Shown here: positions 56,977 through 64,000 of the stretch, piece by piece
Layout: every line of letters starts with the position of its first letter
Position numbering within the stretch: position 1 is the stretch's first letter
Assembly: GCA_905250025.1 (NCBI GenBank)
Contig: CAJNOJ010000130.1
Coordinates: 217,878-281,877, forward strand
DNA from: Adineta ricciae
Taxonomy: Eukaryota > Rotifera > Eurotatoria > Adinetida > Adinetidae
Length of the DNA stretch: 64,000 nt
Direction: 5' to 3'
Made by a program: the position numbers and the translations under genes
The notes under the pieces: generated by a model
Databases searched by the model: none
Told to the model about the DNA's origin: nothing
The model's input: only the letters and a program-made list of their open reading frames with translations

Positions 56977-57666
56977 TTAATCTTGAACATCATCTTTAGT
57001 AATTGTGTCACGTAAACGATGAGCAATATCCGTCAGAAGATAATCCATCAGATTCAATCCCTTCCAAGTCGATCGCTGTTGAATTAATGGATCATTTTCG
57101 GCTAAGCCGACACCCCAAATAGCATCTGAAGGTGATGCTTCTACAAACAGTGCGTCTTGCTGATTCACCAGAAGATCTTTCAAAGTTGCATCTTGTGTGA
57201 ACTGAATAAGAGAAACGAAATCTTGGATAAGAAAGAATGGATATTTTCATATTACTTTCAGATAATTGCCTTCGGAAACTATTCGTGTTCGGTTGTTCCA
57301 CCATATGTCCGCCTTAAAATTCTTTACCCTTCTTCCCAGTCCTCGACACTTGCCGGGAGTCGCTGCGTGTAGGATTGCTTCTGCTATCTCTTCATCTTTG
57401 AACAGTTCTTAAACCGAGCGTCAGTGAGAAATACAATACTTAACGCGAATTTATTTACTTGCTTTGTGATACATCATGTATTGCTCGGTAGAATGGAATT
57501 CAATTCCATTCTCTGTGATTTTGCTTGGATAAAAGTTACTGTAGGGTGATTAATTCGTGTAGAAGAATAGAAATCGTGTCGGCTCGTTATTGGGAAAGCG
57601 AGCATGAACACGATTGATAAGTTCGATTTCGTCAGAACTGTATCGAGTATTGATATGTGATGACAT
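56977..57666 (-). pseudogene. NADAR-domain (YbiA/DUF1768) gene with in-frame stop
   Basis: Exons 57666-57459, 57407-57256 and 57201-56977 join in phase to 195 codons. They encode the NADAR domain: EFHSTEQYMMYHKAKLFKDE, AATPGKCRGLGRRVKNF, VEASPSDAIWGVGLAEND and WKGLNLMDYLL, matching family blocks such as SAEQYMM.QKA, LGR.V..F, VEASP.D.IWG.G. The family acts on ADP-ribose or riboflavin-pathway N-glycosides. Codon 39 (57550-57552) is TAA, lying between FFYTN and SPYSNFYPSK, exactly where homologues read straight through. The rest of the frame is intact, so the stop is a recent nonsense change, a sequencing error, or the start of the protein lies elsewhere. Confidence 0.65.
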
Positions 57667-58638
57667 GATTATTAAAATATTCGACCCCTGTTAAAGCATT
57701 TTATATTCTCGAGTATTTCATCAGTATTACTCAATACCACGAACGTAAATGATGTCAATATTTCAGCAGTGAATAGAATAAACAACGAAAAAAAAACAGT
57801 CAATGCCTTTTTCTTTTATTTGAGAGATTAGAGACATTAGTCAATGATCTTGTCTGTCGTCTGACAAGATTCTTTTGCTATTCCTAACACAAAAGATTCT
57901 CATCGGAAAAATCAAATCTCGAAATTCTTGTGGTGTTTTTGTAGACATAATCTTGCCTGATAAGGTAATTACCAGGTCGAAGAATCCGGCACGGAACTAC
58001 CCGGATCCAGAACCCTATATGCGGTAACCGGTCGGAGACGAGCAGATCCGACAGCAATTTTCCTGACGAACAGAGCCCTAATTTTCTATGAAATTTCCAC
58101 TCATTCAAGTCCCTTTTCTAATCCCTCGAAACACACCTCGACATCTCCCGGCTACTTGCCTAGGCGTAGAACAAGCACACTACAATGATCTCCGAACTGG
58201 ATTTTCGCTCCTGATCATAAAAGTCCTCATTCAAGAGTCAAAAGTTTTTGGTCCAGTCATATATGTAGGATTAAGAAGGGTGAGGGTGAGGATGAAAACT
58301 TGATCAAACTATACAAGTCGATAGCATAGTCCATACCCTATCCAATGAAATAACGATGAAGAATTTCCAAATGGTTTGTAAAAATAAAATCAATGACATA
58401 AAATTAGCAAATATCGATGAGTCAACCTGTAGATGTAATGAAATTATCATAGAAGAAAAGTGCTTCTTTTTCATTAATATATTGTTTATCAAAGTGATGT
58501 GTGGTTTCATTTTTATTTCATAAACTTTGAGGAAAATAAACTTCATACAATAAAGCAAAATATACATCTTGTGTTTTTTTCACTATCTGTGTTTAGTCTT
58601 TTGTGTTCTATTTAGTTGATCATACTTTGAACAATATT
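57667..58638. other. Intergenic region
   Basis: No supported gene. It has a small stem-loop at about 57845-57873 (ATCTTGTC/GACAAGAT) and a GC-richer patch at about 57985-58060 (with GGATCCAG and CCGG motifs) that may be an old repeat fragment similar in flavour to the foldback element near 61 kb. Confidence 0.35.
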
Positions 58639-59923
58639 TTAATCATTGGAACTATAAACTCTCTGATATGATCTATTGAATTTATCAAATAATCTCTCTT
58701 CCAAGTGATCATCTATATCATTGTTAGTTATGTTGAGTATAGTAAGTGTCTTCGTTGAAATATCATAATAAAAATTGAGAGAAATTTAAAAAAAAGGAAA
58801 TTTCTTACCGTATTTTGATTCAACGCACGAGCAAAATGTCGTGCACCTGTATTACCAATTCTATTGCGTTCAAGATTAAGATCAGTCAGTGTCTATATAT
58901 AATATTAGACAGTCGAACGCAAAAAAAAAATCAGTTTCACTTTACCATGTTTATTCGTAATGCTTGTGCTAAACTATAGGCTCCTCTTGATCCGATATTA
59001 TCATCTTCAAGAGTTAGATTGGTTAATGTCTGTATGTAATCGAACACATAACGAACTGTACAATATATAAGGAAAGGAAAATTTCTCATACCATATTCGT
59101 TTTTAATACATTAGCAAGATGTTTCACACCATCTTCACCAATATTTTCATGTGAAAAGTATAGAGTGGTTATTGCCTGTAAATAAATTTTACAGTTTTAG
59201 AAGATAAAAGTAACTTTTTCCTACTGTATTTCTTTCTAAGATTATAGCCAAATACTTTGCTCCTTGTGAACCAATTCGATTATGCATAAAACTCATTGAA
59301 GTGATTGTCTATATATACATATTAAATGTGTTGTAGTACAAAATATAGTCTCTCCTCTTACTGCATTTGTTCCTAGAAACTTAACCAATTGTTGGAATTT
59401 TTGTGCGTCTAGATTCTTCCTTGAAAAGTTGAGTGAAGTCAATGTCTAGATAAATTTTTAAATAAGGAAATTAATAATTAAGTTTAACATTACCTGATAT
59501 CGAGGATAGACATTGATAATATCATTTAGTCGTTTACAAACATTGTACAGGGATAGTATTAGATCTTCACCACTCATATACTCAATAGGAAAAGAAAAGA
59601 AAAGAGTCATGGCAGGAATGTCCTTTGGGAAATGTCCTTTAGAAAATGTCCTCAAAATTTGGTCCTCACAAAAAATGTCCTTTTAAATTTTGTCTTTTAG
59701 AAAACGTCCTTTGATAAAATGTCCTTGCAGAAAATGTTTTTTGAGAAATGGTCCGGCAGTTAAAATTGTCCTTTGCATTTGACAAAGAAAATTCCGAATG
59801 AAGCATCTCTTAGACATACGTAGATGACGTTGTAGTTTAACGAAAATTCGTAGTATGCTAAGTTATTTAAATAGAGGATTTACTTACATGTGCAGAAAAT
59901 GAAAGAAAAGAAAATATGGCCAT
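58639..59923 (-). CDS. F-box-like/leucine-rich-repeat protein, copy 1
   Basis: Minus-strand gene made of phase-0 exons, each about 84 bases and each encoding one 28-residue LRR of ribonuclease-inhibitor/NLRC3 type: for example TLTDLNLERNRIGNTGARHF, TLTNLTLEDDNIGSRGAYSL and AITTLYFSHENIGEDGVKHL. Introns are about 50-60 bases. The last exon encodes TLTILNITNNDIDDHLEERL and ends YSSND, stop 58639-58641. The N-terminal exon (about 59580-59513: EYMSGEDLILSLYNVCKRLN) resembles the second half of an F-box. Its upstream join is uncertain: a possible first exon (MAIFSFLSFSAH, ATG 59921-59923) precedes a GTAAGT donor, which puts a minisatellite in intron 1. Such proteins usually bind other proteins; function unknown. 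Confidence 0.6.
59617..59780. repeat. Minisatellite, about 14-17-base degenerate unit
   Basis: About eleven consecutive imperfect units beginning GTCCTTT and continuing with an A/T-rich part (for example GTCCTTTAGAAAAT), head to tail between about 59620 and 59780. It lies just upstream of the LRR copy 1 F-box-like exon, probably inside its first intron. Copy 2 lacks it. Confidence 0.7.
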
Positions 59924-60068
59924 TGTACTCGTATTGATCGTATCGAAACATAATTTATAAGTGATAAAAATCGAAAAATTTCAACATGAAACCGAGTGAT
60001 TTTGTTATAATTGATGATATGTTGTCATCTTCTTCATCCTCATTCTCGTCTAGTTTAATTTCTCAAAT

Positions 60069-60069
60069 N
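60069..60069. other. Single undetermined base at a contig join
   Basis: One N falls exactly where LRR copy 2 begins, in the middle of its expected last exon. This looks like an assembly join rather than one ambiguous base. Confidence 0.6.
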
Positions 60070-60938
60070 GTGTCTTCGTTGAAGTGTTAGAATAAAAATT
60101 GTGAGAAATTTTTAAAAAAGACAAGAAATTTCTTACCGTATTTTGATTCAACGCACGAGCAAAATGTCGTGCGCCTGTATTACCAATTCTATTGCGTTCG
60201 AGATTAAGATCAGTCAGTGTCTATATGTAATAATACTAGACAGTCGAACGCAAAACAAAAATTCAGTTTGACTTTACTCTGTTTATTCGTAATGCTTGTG
60301 CTAAATTATATGCTCCTTTTGATCCAATATTATCACTTTCAAGTGTTAGATTGGTTAATGTCTGTATGTAATCGAACACATGAAGAACTGTACAGTGTAC
60401 CAGAAAAGGAAAATTTCTCATACCGTATTCGATTTTAATACATTAGCAAGATGTTTCGCACCGTCTTCACCAATATTTTCATGTGAAAAGTATAGTTCGG
60501 TTATTGCCTGTAAATAGATTTTACAGTTCCAAAAGATAAAAGTAACTTTTTCGTACTGTATTTGTTTCTAAGATTGTAGCCAAATACTTTGCTCCTTCTG
60601 AACCAATTCGATTATGCATAAAACTCATCGAAGTGATTGTCTGTATATACATATTAGAAGTGTTGCAGTACGAAATATAGTCTCTACTCTTACTGAATTC
60701 GTTTCTAGAAACTTAGCCAATTGTTAAAATTTTTGTGCGTCTAGATTCTTCCTTGAAAAGTTGAGTGAAGTCAATGTCTAGATAAATTTTCAAATAAAGA
60801 AATTAATAATCAGGTTTAACATTACCTGATATCGAGGATAGACATTAATAATATCATTTAATCGTTTACAAACGTTGTACAAGGATAGTATTAGATCTTC
60901 ACCGCTCATATACTCAATAGAAAAAGAAAAGAAAAGAG
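60070..60938 (-). pseudogene. F-box-like/LRR protein, copy 2, truncated at both ends
   Basis: Near-identical to copy 1 (58749-59607) exon by exon: the same LRR exons and introns with scattered substitutions and small indels, starting (on the minus strand) at the F-box-like exon EYMSGEDLILSLYNVCKRLN. The C-terminal exon is lost at the N, after only four bases. The 5' side stops at the same polypyrimidine tract as copy 1 and runs into a GC-rich foldback element. It could be a tandem duplicate, or the other allele joined by the assembler. Confidence 0.6.
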
Positions 60939-60943
60939 TAGAT

Positions 60944-61221
60944 ACCCATGTCGAAAAGTACGGGCTGGATCCGGAAGGAAGACACCGGAAATCAGTGGAA
61001 AGTGGAAGCAGGAATCCTTAGAACGGATCCGGCTCACGTAATTATTCGGTTCTCTCCGGAGCTGGAAGGAACCAGGCAAAAACGGCTGCAGGATCCGGCT
61101 AAAGGATTCCTGCTTCCACTTCCCGTTGATTTCCGGTGCCTTCCTGCAGGAACCGTTGGTTTTTCCCGCGGGTTCCTGCTGGAATTACACGGATCCGGAT
61201 GCCGGAATCATTGCCCTGGGT
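60944..61221. mobile_element. GC-rich foldback / MITE-like element
   Basis: About 275 bases much richer in G+C than the surroundings, with long inverted internal arms: 60978-61020 pairs with 61101-61146 (core CACCGGAAATCA...GTGGAAGCAGGAATCC). GGATCCGG motifs recur at about 60968, 61023, 61090 and 61190. The ends read TA-CCCA...TGGG-TA, which would fit short terminal inverted repeats with a TA target duplication. No coding capacity is supported. It sits directly against the 5' end of LRR copy 2. Confidence 0.5.
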
Positions 61222-61331
61222 AGTTAAGTATTTTGAAAAAACTAACTATTTGTCTATTTCTCGAATCGAAGAAAATACTCAACTCAAACTCGAAAAAAAT
61301 TATTAATTAAAAGATTTTTTGTTGTTTTTGT

Positions 61332-61390
61332 TGTGATTTATTGACTAGTTTCTGTCAAGTTATTACCTGACGTCATCAGAAGAAACCACA
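61332..61390 (-). ncRNA. Type I hammerhead-ribozyme-like motif of a Penelope-like element
   Basis: Minus strand, 5' to 3': stem I strand TGTGGTTTCTT; core CTGATGA (61379-61373); stem II GTCA...TGAC; GAAA; a minimal palindromic stem III (ACTAGT); cleavage triplet GTC (61345-61343); then AATAAATCACA, which pairs with the first strand over 11 positions with one mismatch and one G.T wobble. All invariant hammerhead core positions are present. The deviation is a C/A pair at the base of stem II. Penelope-like retroelements are known to carry type I hammerheads with very short, palindromic stem III. It lies about 170 bases downstream of the reverse transcriptase stop, same strand. Confidence 0.6.
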
Positions 61391-61430
61391 CAAGAAAAAA
61401 ACTTTTTCATATATATAACAGAAAAGATTT

Positions 61431-61462
61431 CTATCGTGGGCTGGATGAGCCCAAAACGATAG
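61431..61462. repeat. Perfect hairpin in element 3' region
   Basis: CTATCGT pairs with ACGATAG, and inside it GGGCT pairs with AGCCC, around a short loop. It lies between the RT stop and the hammerhead-like motif, so it is probably a structured part of the element's 3' untranslated RNA. Confidence 0.45.
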
Positions 61463-61558
61463 TTACAAGTAGAGAAAAGAGCCGTTGTAGTAGATGGTTC
61501 GTTGGCCATGATTCTCGATGGTGTGTTGGGTGATGGTCATCCAGATGCTGCACAGCAT

Positions 61559-63172
61559 TCAAAGGCTGTTTACAGAAAGTAGTGATCGATCTGGTTTCTT
61601 TTTCACAAGATAATCTTGAAGATTATGCAATCTTTTAGAACCCACGATCGGTTTCATACTACCAATTGCTGTATCTCCGAAACAAGTGTTCCATAATTGA
61701 TGGAATCGAGTCGGGAAGTTATGCATTTCTTTGTCGAAGGAAAAATGGCATGAAATTGCGACTTCGAAGTTTATTCCAGCTTTCTTCGGTCTTTCATATG
61801 TTGCATCGAGAAAGATTTCTCTTATTCTCGAGAAATTCCCTTTTGTTGGGATTTGGCATTGAAATGTTCGGTAAACTCTTTCAAATTGTTTGAGAATAAA
61901 GACTATTGGATATTTGTTCAATAATAGTGCCATACAAATATGAATTTCTTCATGTTTGAAAGCTTCAAAAGTTNAAATTGCGACTTCGAAGTTTATTCCA
62001 GCTTTCTTCGGTCTTTCATATGTTGCATCGAGAAAGATTTCTCTTATTCTCGAGAAATTCCCTTTTGTTGGGATTTGGCATTGAAATGTTCGGTAAACTC
62101 TTTCAAATTGTTTGAGAATAAAGACTATTGGATATTTGTTCAATAATAGTGCCATACAAATATGAATTTCTTCATGTTTGAAAGCTTCAAAAGTTGAACA
62201 ATATCTCATAGCTCTTGTTATAGCTACAAATGGTATATTCGTTTTTATATGTTCAGCATGTATACTCGAGAAAGGGAGAAAATATGGTTCATGCGATGGT
62301 TTGTGAAACACATCTGACATTAATTTACCTCCTCGATTCTCAAGTTTGACGTCTAAATACTCTGCAGATGTACCGATTGATTCGGAAAGTTCGATATTTT
62401 TATCGAGTCTATTCCAGAACCTTACGAGACCTTTCAATGTATCTGCATGTATGTTCGACATAATAAATAAATCATCAATATATCTGAAATATAAAGATGA
62501 AGTTCTACTAGCCCATTTTGCAATCGGACGTTCGACGAAGTACATGTAAGCATTCGCAATTGTCAACGTGAGTGGCGAACCCATTGCTCCTCCTCTTATT
62601 TGCTTGTAATAAACGCCATCGAAATAGAAATAGTTGTTCGTCATCACAAATCTGGTGAGTGCTAGAATGATCTCTTTTTTCACACCATCGATTCGCTTAT
62701 GACCACTTGCTTCTATTAGGCGTTTTATGGCTGTTACACCTCCTTCTTGTGGTATCATGGTATACAGATCTGTAACATCCATGGTAACAAAAGATGTGGT
62801 TATTATTAGATTCCTTGCCGACCATCTTTCCACTTTTTTTATTAAGTCCGCCCCATTTGATACTGTCGTCTCAACTGCTAGTTGATCGAATATGGGCCTT
62901 AGAAGATTATCTAACCATTTCGATATATTAACCGTTGGAGATTTCATTCCAGCCATCATTGGCCTCAATGGTGTGTTTGGTTTATGCGCTTTTGGAAGAA
63001 AATAAAGATGTGCTAGTTCAGCTCGTTCTTTATCTACTTTCAATTTTTCATATTGTTTCTGATCTATATGTTTATTTCGCCATAAACCATAAAGAAAAAT
63101 ATTTGTTCTTTCAACTAAAGATTCAAGTGGATTTATATTACCCCGACTTTCATATGCTCTAGTTTTATTCAT
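61559..63172 (-). CDS. Penelope-like reverse transcriptase
   Basis: Telomerase-related reverse transcriptase of the Penelope class. Motifs in order: YFLPKAHKPNTPLRPMMAGM; TMDVTDLYTMIPQEGG (catalytic Asp of motif A); GGAMGSPLTLTIANAYM (motif B); FRYIDDLFIM (motif C, Asp-Asp); then STFEAFKHEEIHICMALLLN. The C-terminus (KRLHNLQDYLVKKK) ends without a GIY-YIG nuclease, as in the endonuclease-deficient Athena elements of bdelloids, which sit near telomeres. The frame as written is 537 codons but includes a 74-codon duplicated block around the undetermined base at 61974; the frame is kept because the offset is 222 bases. The N-terminal part of the usual protein is missing. Confidence 0.85.
   Translation of the reverse strand: MNKTRAYESRGNINPLESLVERTNIFLYGLWRNKHIDQKQYEKLKVDKERAELAHLYFLPKAHKPNTPLRPMMAGMKSPTVNISKWLDNLLRPIFDQLAVETTVSNGADLIKKVERWSARNLIITTSFVTMDVTDLYTMIPQEGGVTAIKRLIEASGHKRIDGVKKEIILALTRFVMTNNYFYFDGVYYKQIRGGAMGSPLTLTIANAYMYFVERPIAKWASRTSSLYFRYIDDLFIMSNIHADTLKGLVRFWNRLDKNIELSESIGTSAEYLDVKLENRGGKLMSDVFHKPSHEPYFLPFSSIHAEHIKTNIPFVAITRAMRYCSTFEAFKHEEIHICMALLLNKYPIVFILKQFERVYRTFQCQIPTKGNFSRIREIFLDATYERPKKAGINFEVAIXTFEAFKHEEIHICMALLLNKYPIVFILKQFERVYRTFQCQIPTKGNFSRIREIFLDATYERPKKAGINFEVAISCHFSFDKEMHNFPTRFHQLWNTCFGDTAIGSMKPIVGSKRLHNLQDYLVKKKPDRSLLSVNSL
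61753..62195. repeat. 221-bp perfect direct repeat flanking a single N
   Basis: 61753-61973 and 61975-62195 are identical, separated only by the N at 61974. A perfect duplicate on both sides of an undetermined base is the mark of two contig ends that overlap but were not merged, so the duplication is probably not real. Confidence 0.85.
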
Positions 63173-63215
63173 ATGTTTTTCGGCTTTTTGTTTATAGTCA
63201 TCGAGGTTACCTTTT

Positions 63216-63681
63216 TAGGGTGAGGAGATATATGATCAGAATGAAAAAAAGAATAAAAGATAAAAGTACTGAATGTGAGATTTGAACTCGCTGCCTTGTG
63301 CATGATACACAGTTGTCCAATTCAACCATCTAGTACTCGGGAATGGTAGCTGGATTTTGAAGTGAAGAGTGATTTATGTATGGTAGAGAAGAAAACAGAT
63401 TTCTTCTATGTTCTGTATATATGTCAAAATGAACAGATGTGATTGATCCGTTAAGAAGCGTTTCGTATTGATCTATTAGGAGATTTCTTAATACACCAAT
63501 GAAATTGCAGGACGATGAGTATATAAACCGATGAGTTTTCCAGTTGTTGACAGAAGATCGTCCTGGTCTCGGATAAGATAGAAATATCTAGCCTTCTTTT
63601 CAATAGAAGCCGATCTAGTCGTGTGATAATCGATAATTTTACACTGATATGCATAGGATTGAATTCTTTCTTTTATTTGAG
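63216..63681. other. Flank between the truncated retroelement and the GC-rich frame
   Basis: Apart from the tRNA-like sequence, only AT-rich sequence is seen. No second hammerhead motif or terminal repeat of the retroelement was found here. Confidence 0.4.
63264..63338 (-). tRNA. tRNA-like sequence, degenerate
   Basis: 75 bases on the minus strand with good pol III boxes: box A TGGTTGAATTGG and box B GAGTTCAAATC, 27 bases apart. The ends GAGTACT and AGTACTT pair over seven positions and a T run follows. However, the T-stem has a mismatch and four extra bases sit between T-arm and acceptor. The anticodon arm folds poorly (CAT possible in the loop). Probably a tRNA pseudogene or the head of a tRNA-derived SINE. 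It lies just upstream of the truncated Penelope-like element. Confidence 0.3.
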
Positions 63682-64000
63682 ATGACTAATTCTGAATGGA
63701 CTATTAACATGGGTGTTGGACGAGAAGGTGTGCATATGGACTTTCGAGCCCTAGTGCCCTTCTCGGGAGCCTATTCACCGGAGCAGGTTCGAGGCGGTAT
63801 GTCTGGTCCTCGTCTTGGTGGACATCCGTCCACCATATGGCGAAAGACCACGATATACCACTCCAACCAGGATGGGTCCTACTGTCTGTACGCTTGCGAG
63901 CGGAGTGGAGAGGCAATGTGGGTGCCTGCTGGGGATTTCTTCGTGTCAAATCGACCACGGGGAAGTCAAGCAAGTCATAGTCTGATGGACTACATTTTGT
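63682..64000 (+). CDS. GC-rich open reading frame, unknown, partial at window edge
   Basis: From ATG 63682 (an upstream in-frame ATG exists at 63649) the plus strand is open to the window end, at least 106 codons. The translation has a balanced, non-repetitive composition: GVGREGVHMDFRALVPFSGA, GPRLGGHPSTIWRKTTIYHS, GSYCLYACERSGEAMWVPAG. The minus strand is also open here (63704-63973), but its translation is less protein-like. G+C is clearly higher than in the host genes. No family recognised. It could be a horizontally acquired gene or part of another mobile element; its position in the TE-rich end fits either. Confidence 0.4.
   Translation, partial: MTNSEWTINMGVGREGVHMDFRALVPFSGAYSPEQVRGGMSGPRLGGHPSTIWRKTTIYHSNQDGSYCLYACERSGEAMWVPAGDFFVSNRPRGSQASHSLMDYIL

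Larger units (their letters stand above)
61240..63215 (-). mobile_element. Penelope-like retroelement (Athena-like), 5'-truncated
   Basis: Contains the reverse transcriptase CDS, a downstream non-coding region with a hairpin and a hammerhead-like motif, and no GIY-YIG endonuclease. The upstream side ends abruptly: an in-frame TAA at about 63211 lies just before GNLDDYKQKAEKH, where full elements continue for a few hundred more residues. The exact boundaries are not visible; no target duplication or second terminal repeat was found. A 221-bp direct repeat around an N (61974) disturbs the middle. Confidence 0.7.

Noticed and set aside
57845..57873. Histone-type 3' stem-loop
   Set aside because: No histone gene is adjacent and the sequence does not match the conserved histone stem-loop.
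59617..59780. CRISPR-like array
   Set aside because: Units are contiguous and degenerate with no spacers, in a eukaryotic gene.
63704..63973. Minus-strand frame as the real gene in the GC-rich end
   Set aside because: The plus strand is open further, to the window edge, and gives the more protein-like translation; the minus frame is probably its shadow.

Overview
The window is nuclear DNA of a small invertebrate animal, most likely a bdelloid rotifer. This is inferred from four things: an AT-rich, compact genome with very short introns (mostly about 45-70 bases, GT-AG); animal genes such as FOXP, perlecan, calcineurin A, TMEM138 and INPP5E; a Penelope-like retroelement with no visible GIY-YIG domain, as known for the Athena elements of bdelloids; and closely spaced same-strand genes with a splice acceptor just before the downstream start codon, as expected where spliced-leader trans-splicing occurs (reported in bdelloids). 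No species can be named from sequence alone.

Layout. 1-3631 (-): N-terminal part of a perlecan-like gene running off the left edge. 7723-8150 (+): small MICOS subunit MIC13/QIL1-like gene. 9142-12816 (+): FOXP transcription factor. 14518-16341 (+): HMG-CoA synthase. 16590-17537 (-): seryl-tRNA(Sec) kinase, head to head with an ankyrin gene (17711-19041 +). 19381-19761 (-): POLR1D isoform-2-like gene downstream of calcineurin A (19994-22996 -). 25898-26316 (-) and 26444-26806 (+): a divergent pair of small secreted proteins. 27533-29411 (+): CREB3-type bZIP. 29783-30247 (-): histone H3.3. 32661-34202 (-): cytochrome P450. 35754-36452 and 36520-37955 (+): mL49 and NIPSNAP, a probable operon. 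38181-42299 (+): phosphofructokinase. 43705-45245 (+): second ankyrin gene. 45579-46571 (+): F-box/PP2-like protein. 46978-48999 (+): INPP5E-type 5-phosphatase ending in a CaaX box. 55423 down to 49453 (-): TMEM138, mS35 and GBA2, a probable three-gene operon. 56181-56907 (+): neuronal-calcium-sensor-like EF-hand protein. 56977-57666 (-): NADAR-domain gene with an in-frame stop.

The right end (58.6-64 kb) differs in character. It has two copies of a leucine-rich-repeat gene, the second cut by a single N and by a GC-rich foldback element; a minisatellite; a 5'-truncated Penelope-like element carrying a 221-bp repeat around another single N; a type I hammerhead-ribozyme-like sequence downstream of the reverse transcriptase; a tRNA-like sequence; and a GC-rich open frame running off the edge.

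The genes are mostly unrelated housekeeping and signalling genes. The best functional groupings are the mitochondrial pair mL49-NIPSNAP, the TMEM138-mS35-GBA2 cluster, and two genes of ciliary type (INPP5E, TMEM138) about 5.5 kb apart. The strongest unusual signals are the two operon-like clusters, the hammerhead motif, the F-box/PP2 combination, the 9-nt microexon in PFK, the stop-containing NADAR gene and the minisatellite within an LRR gene.
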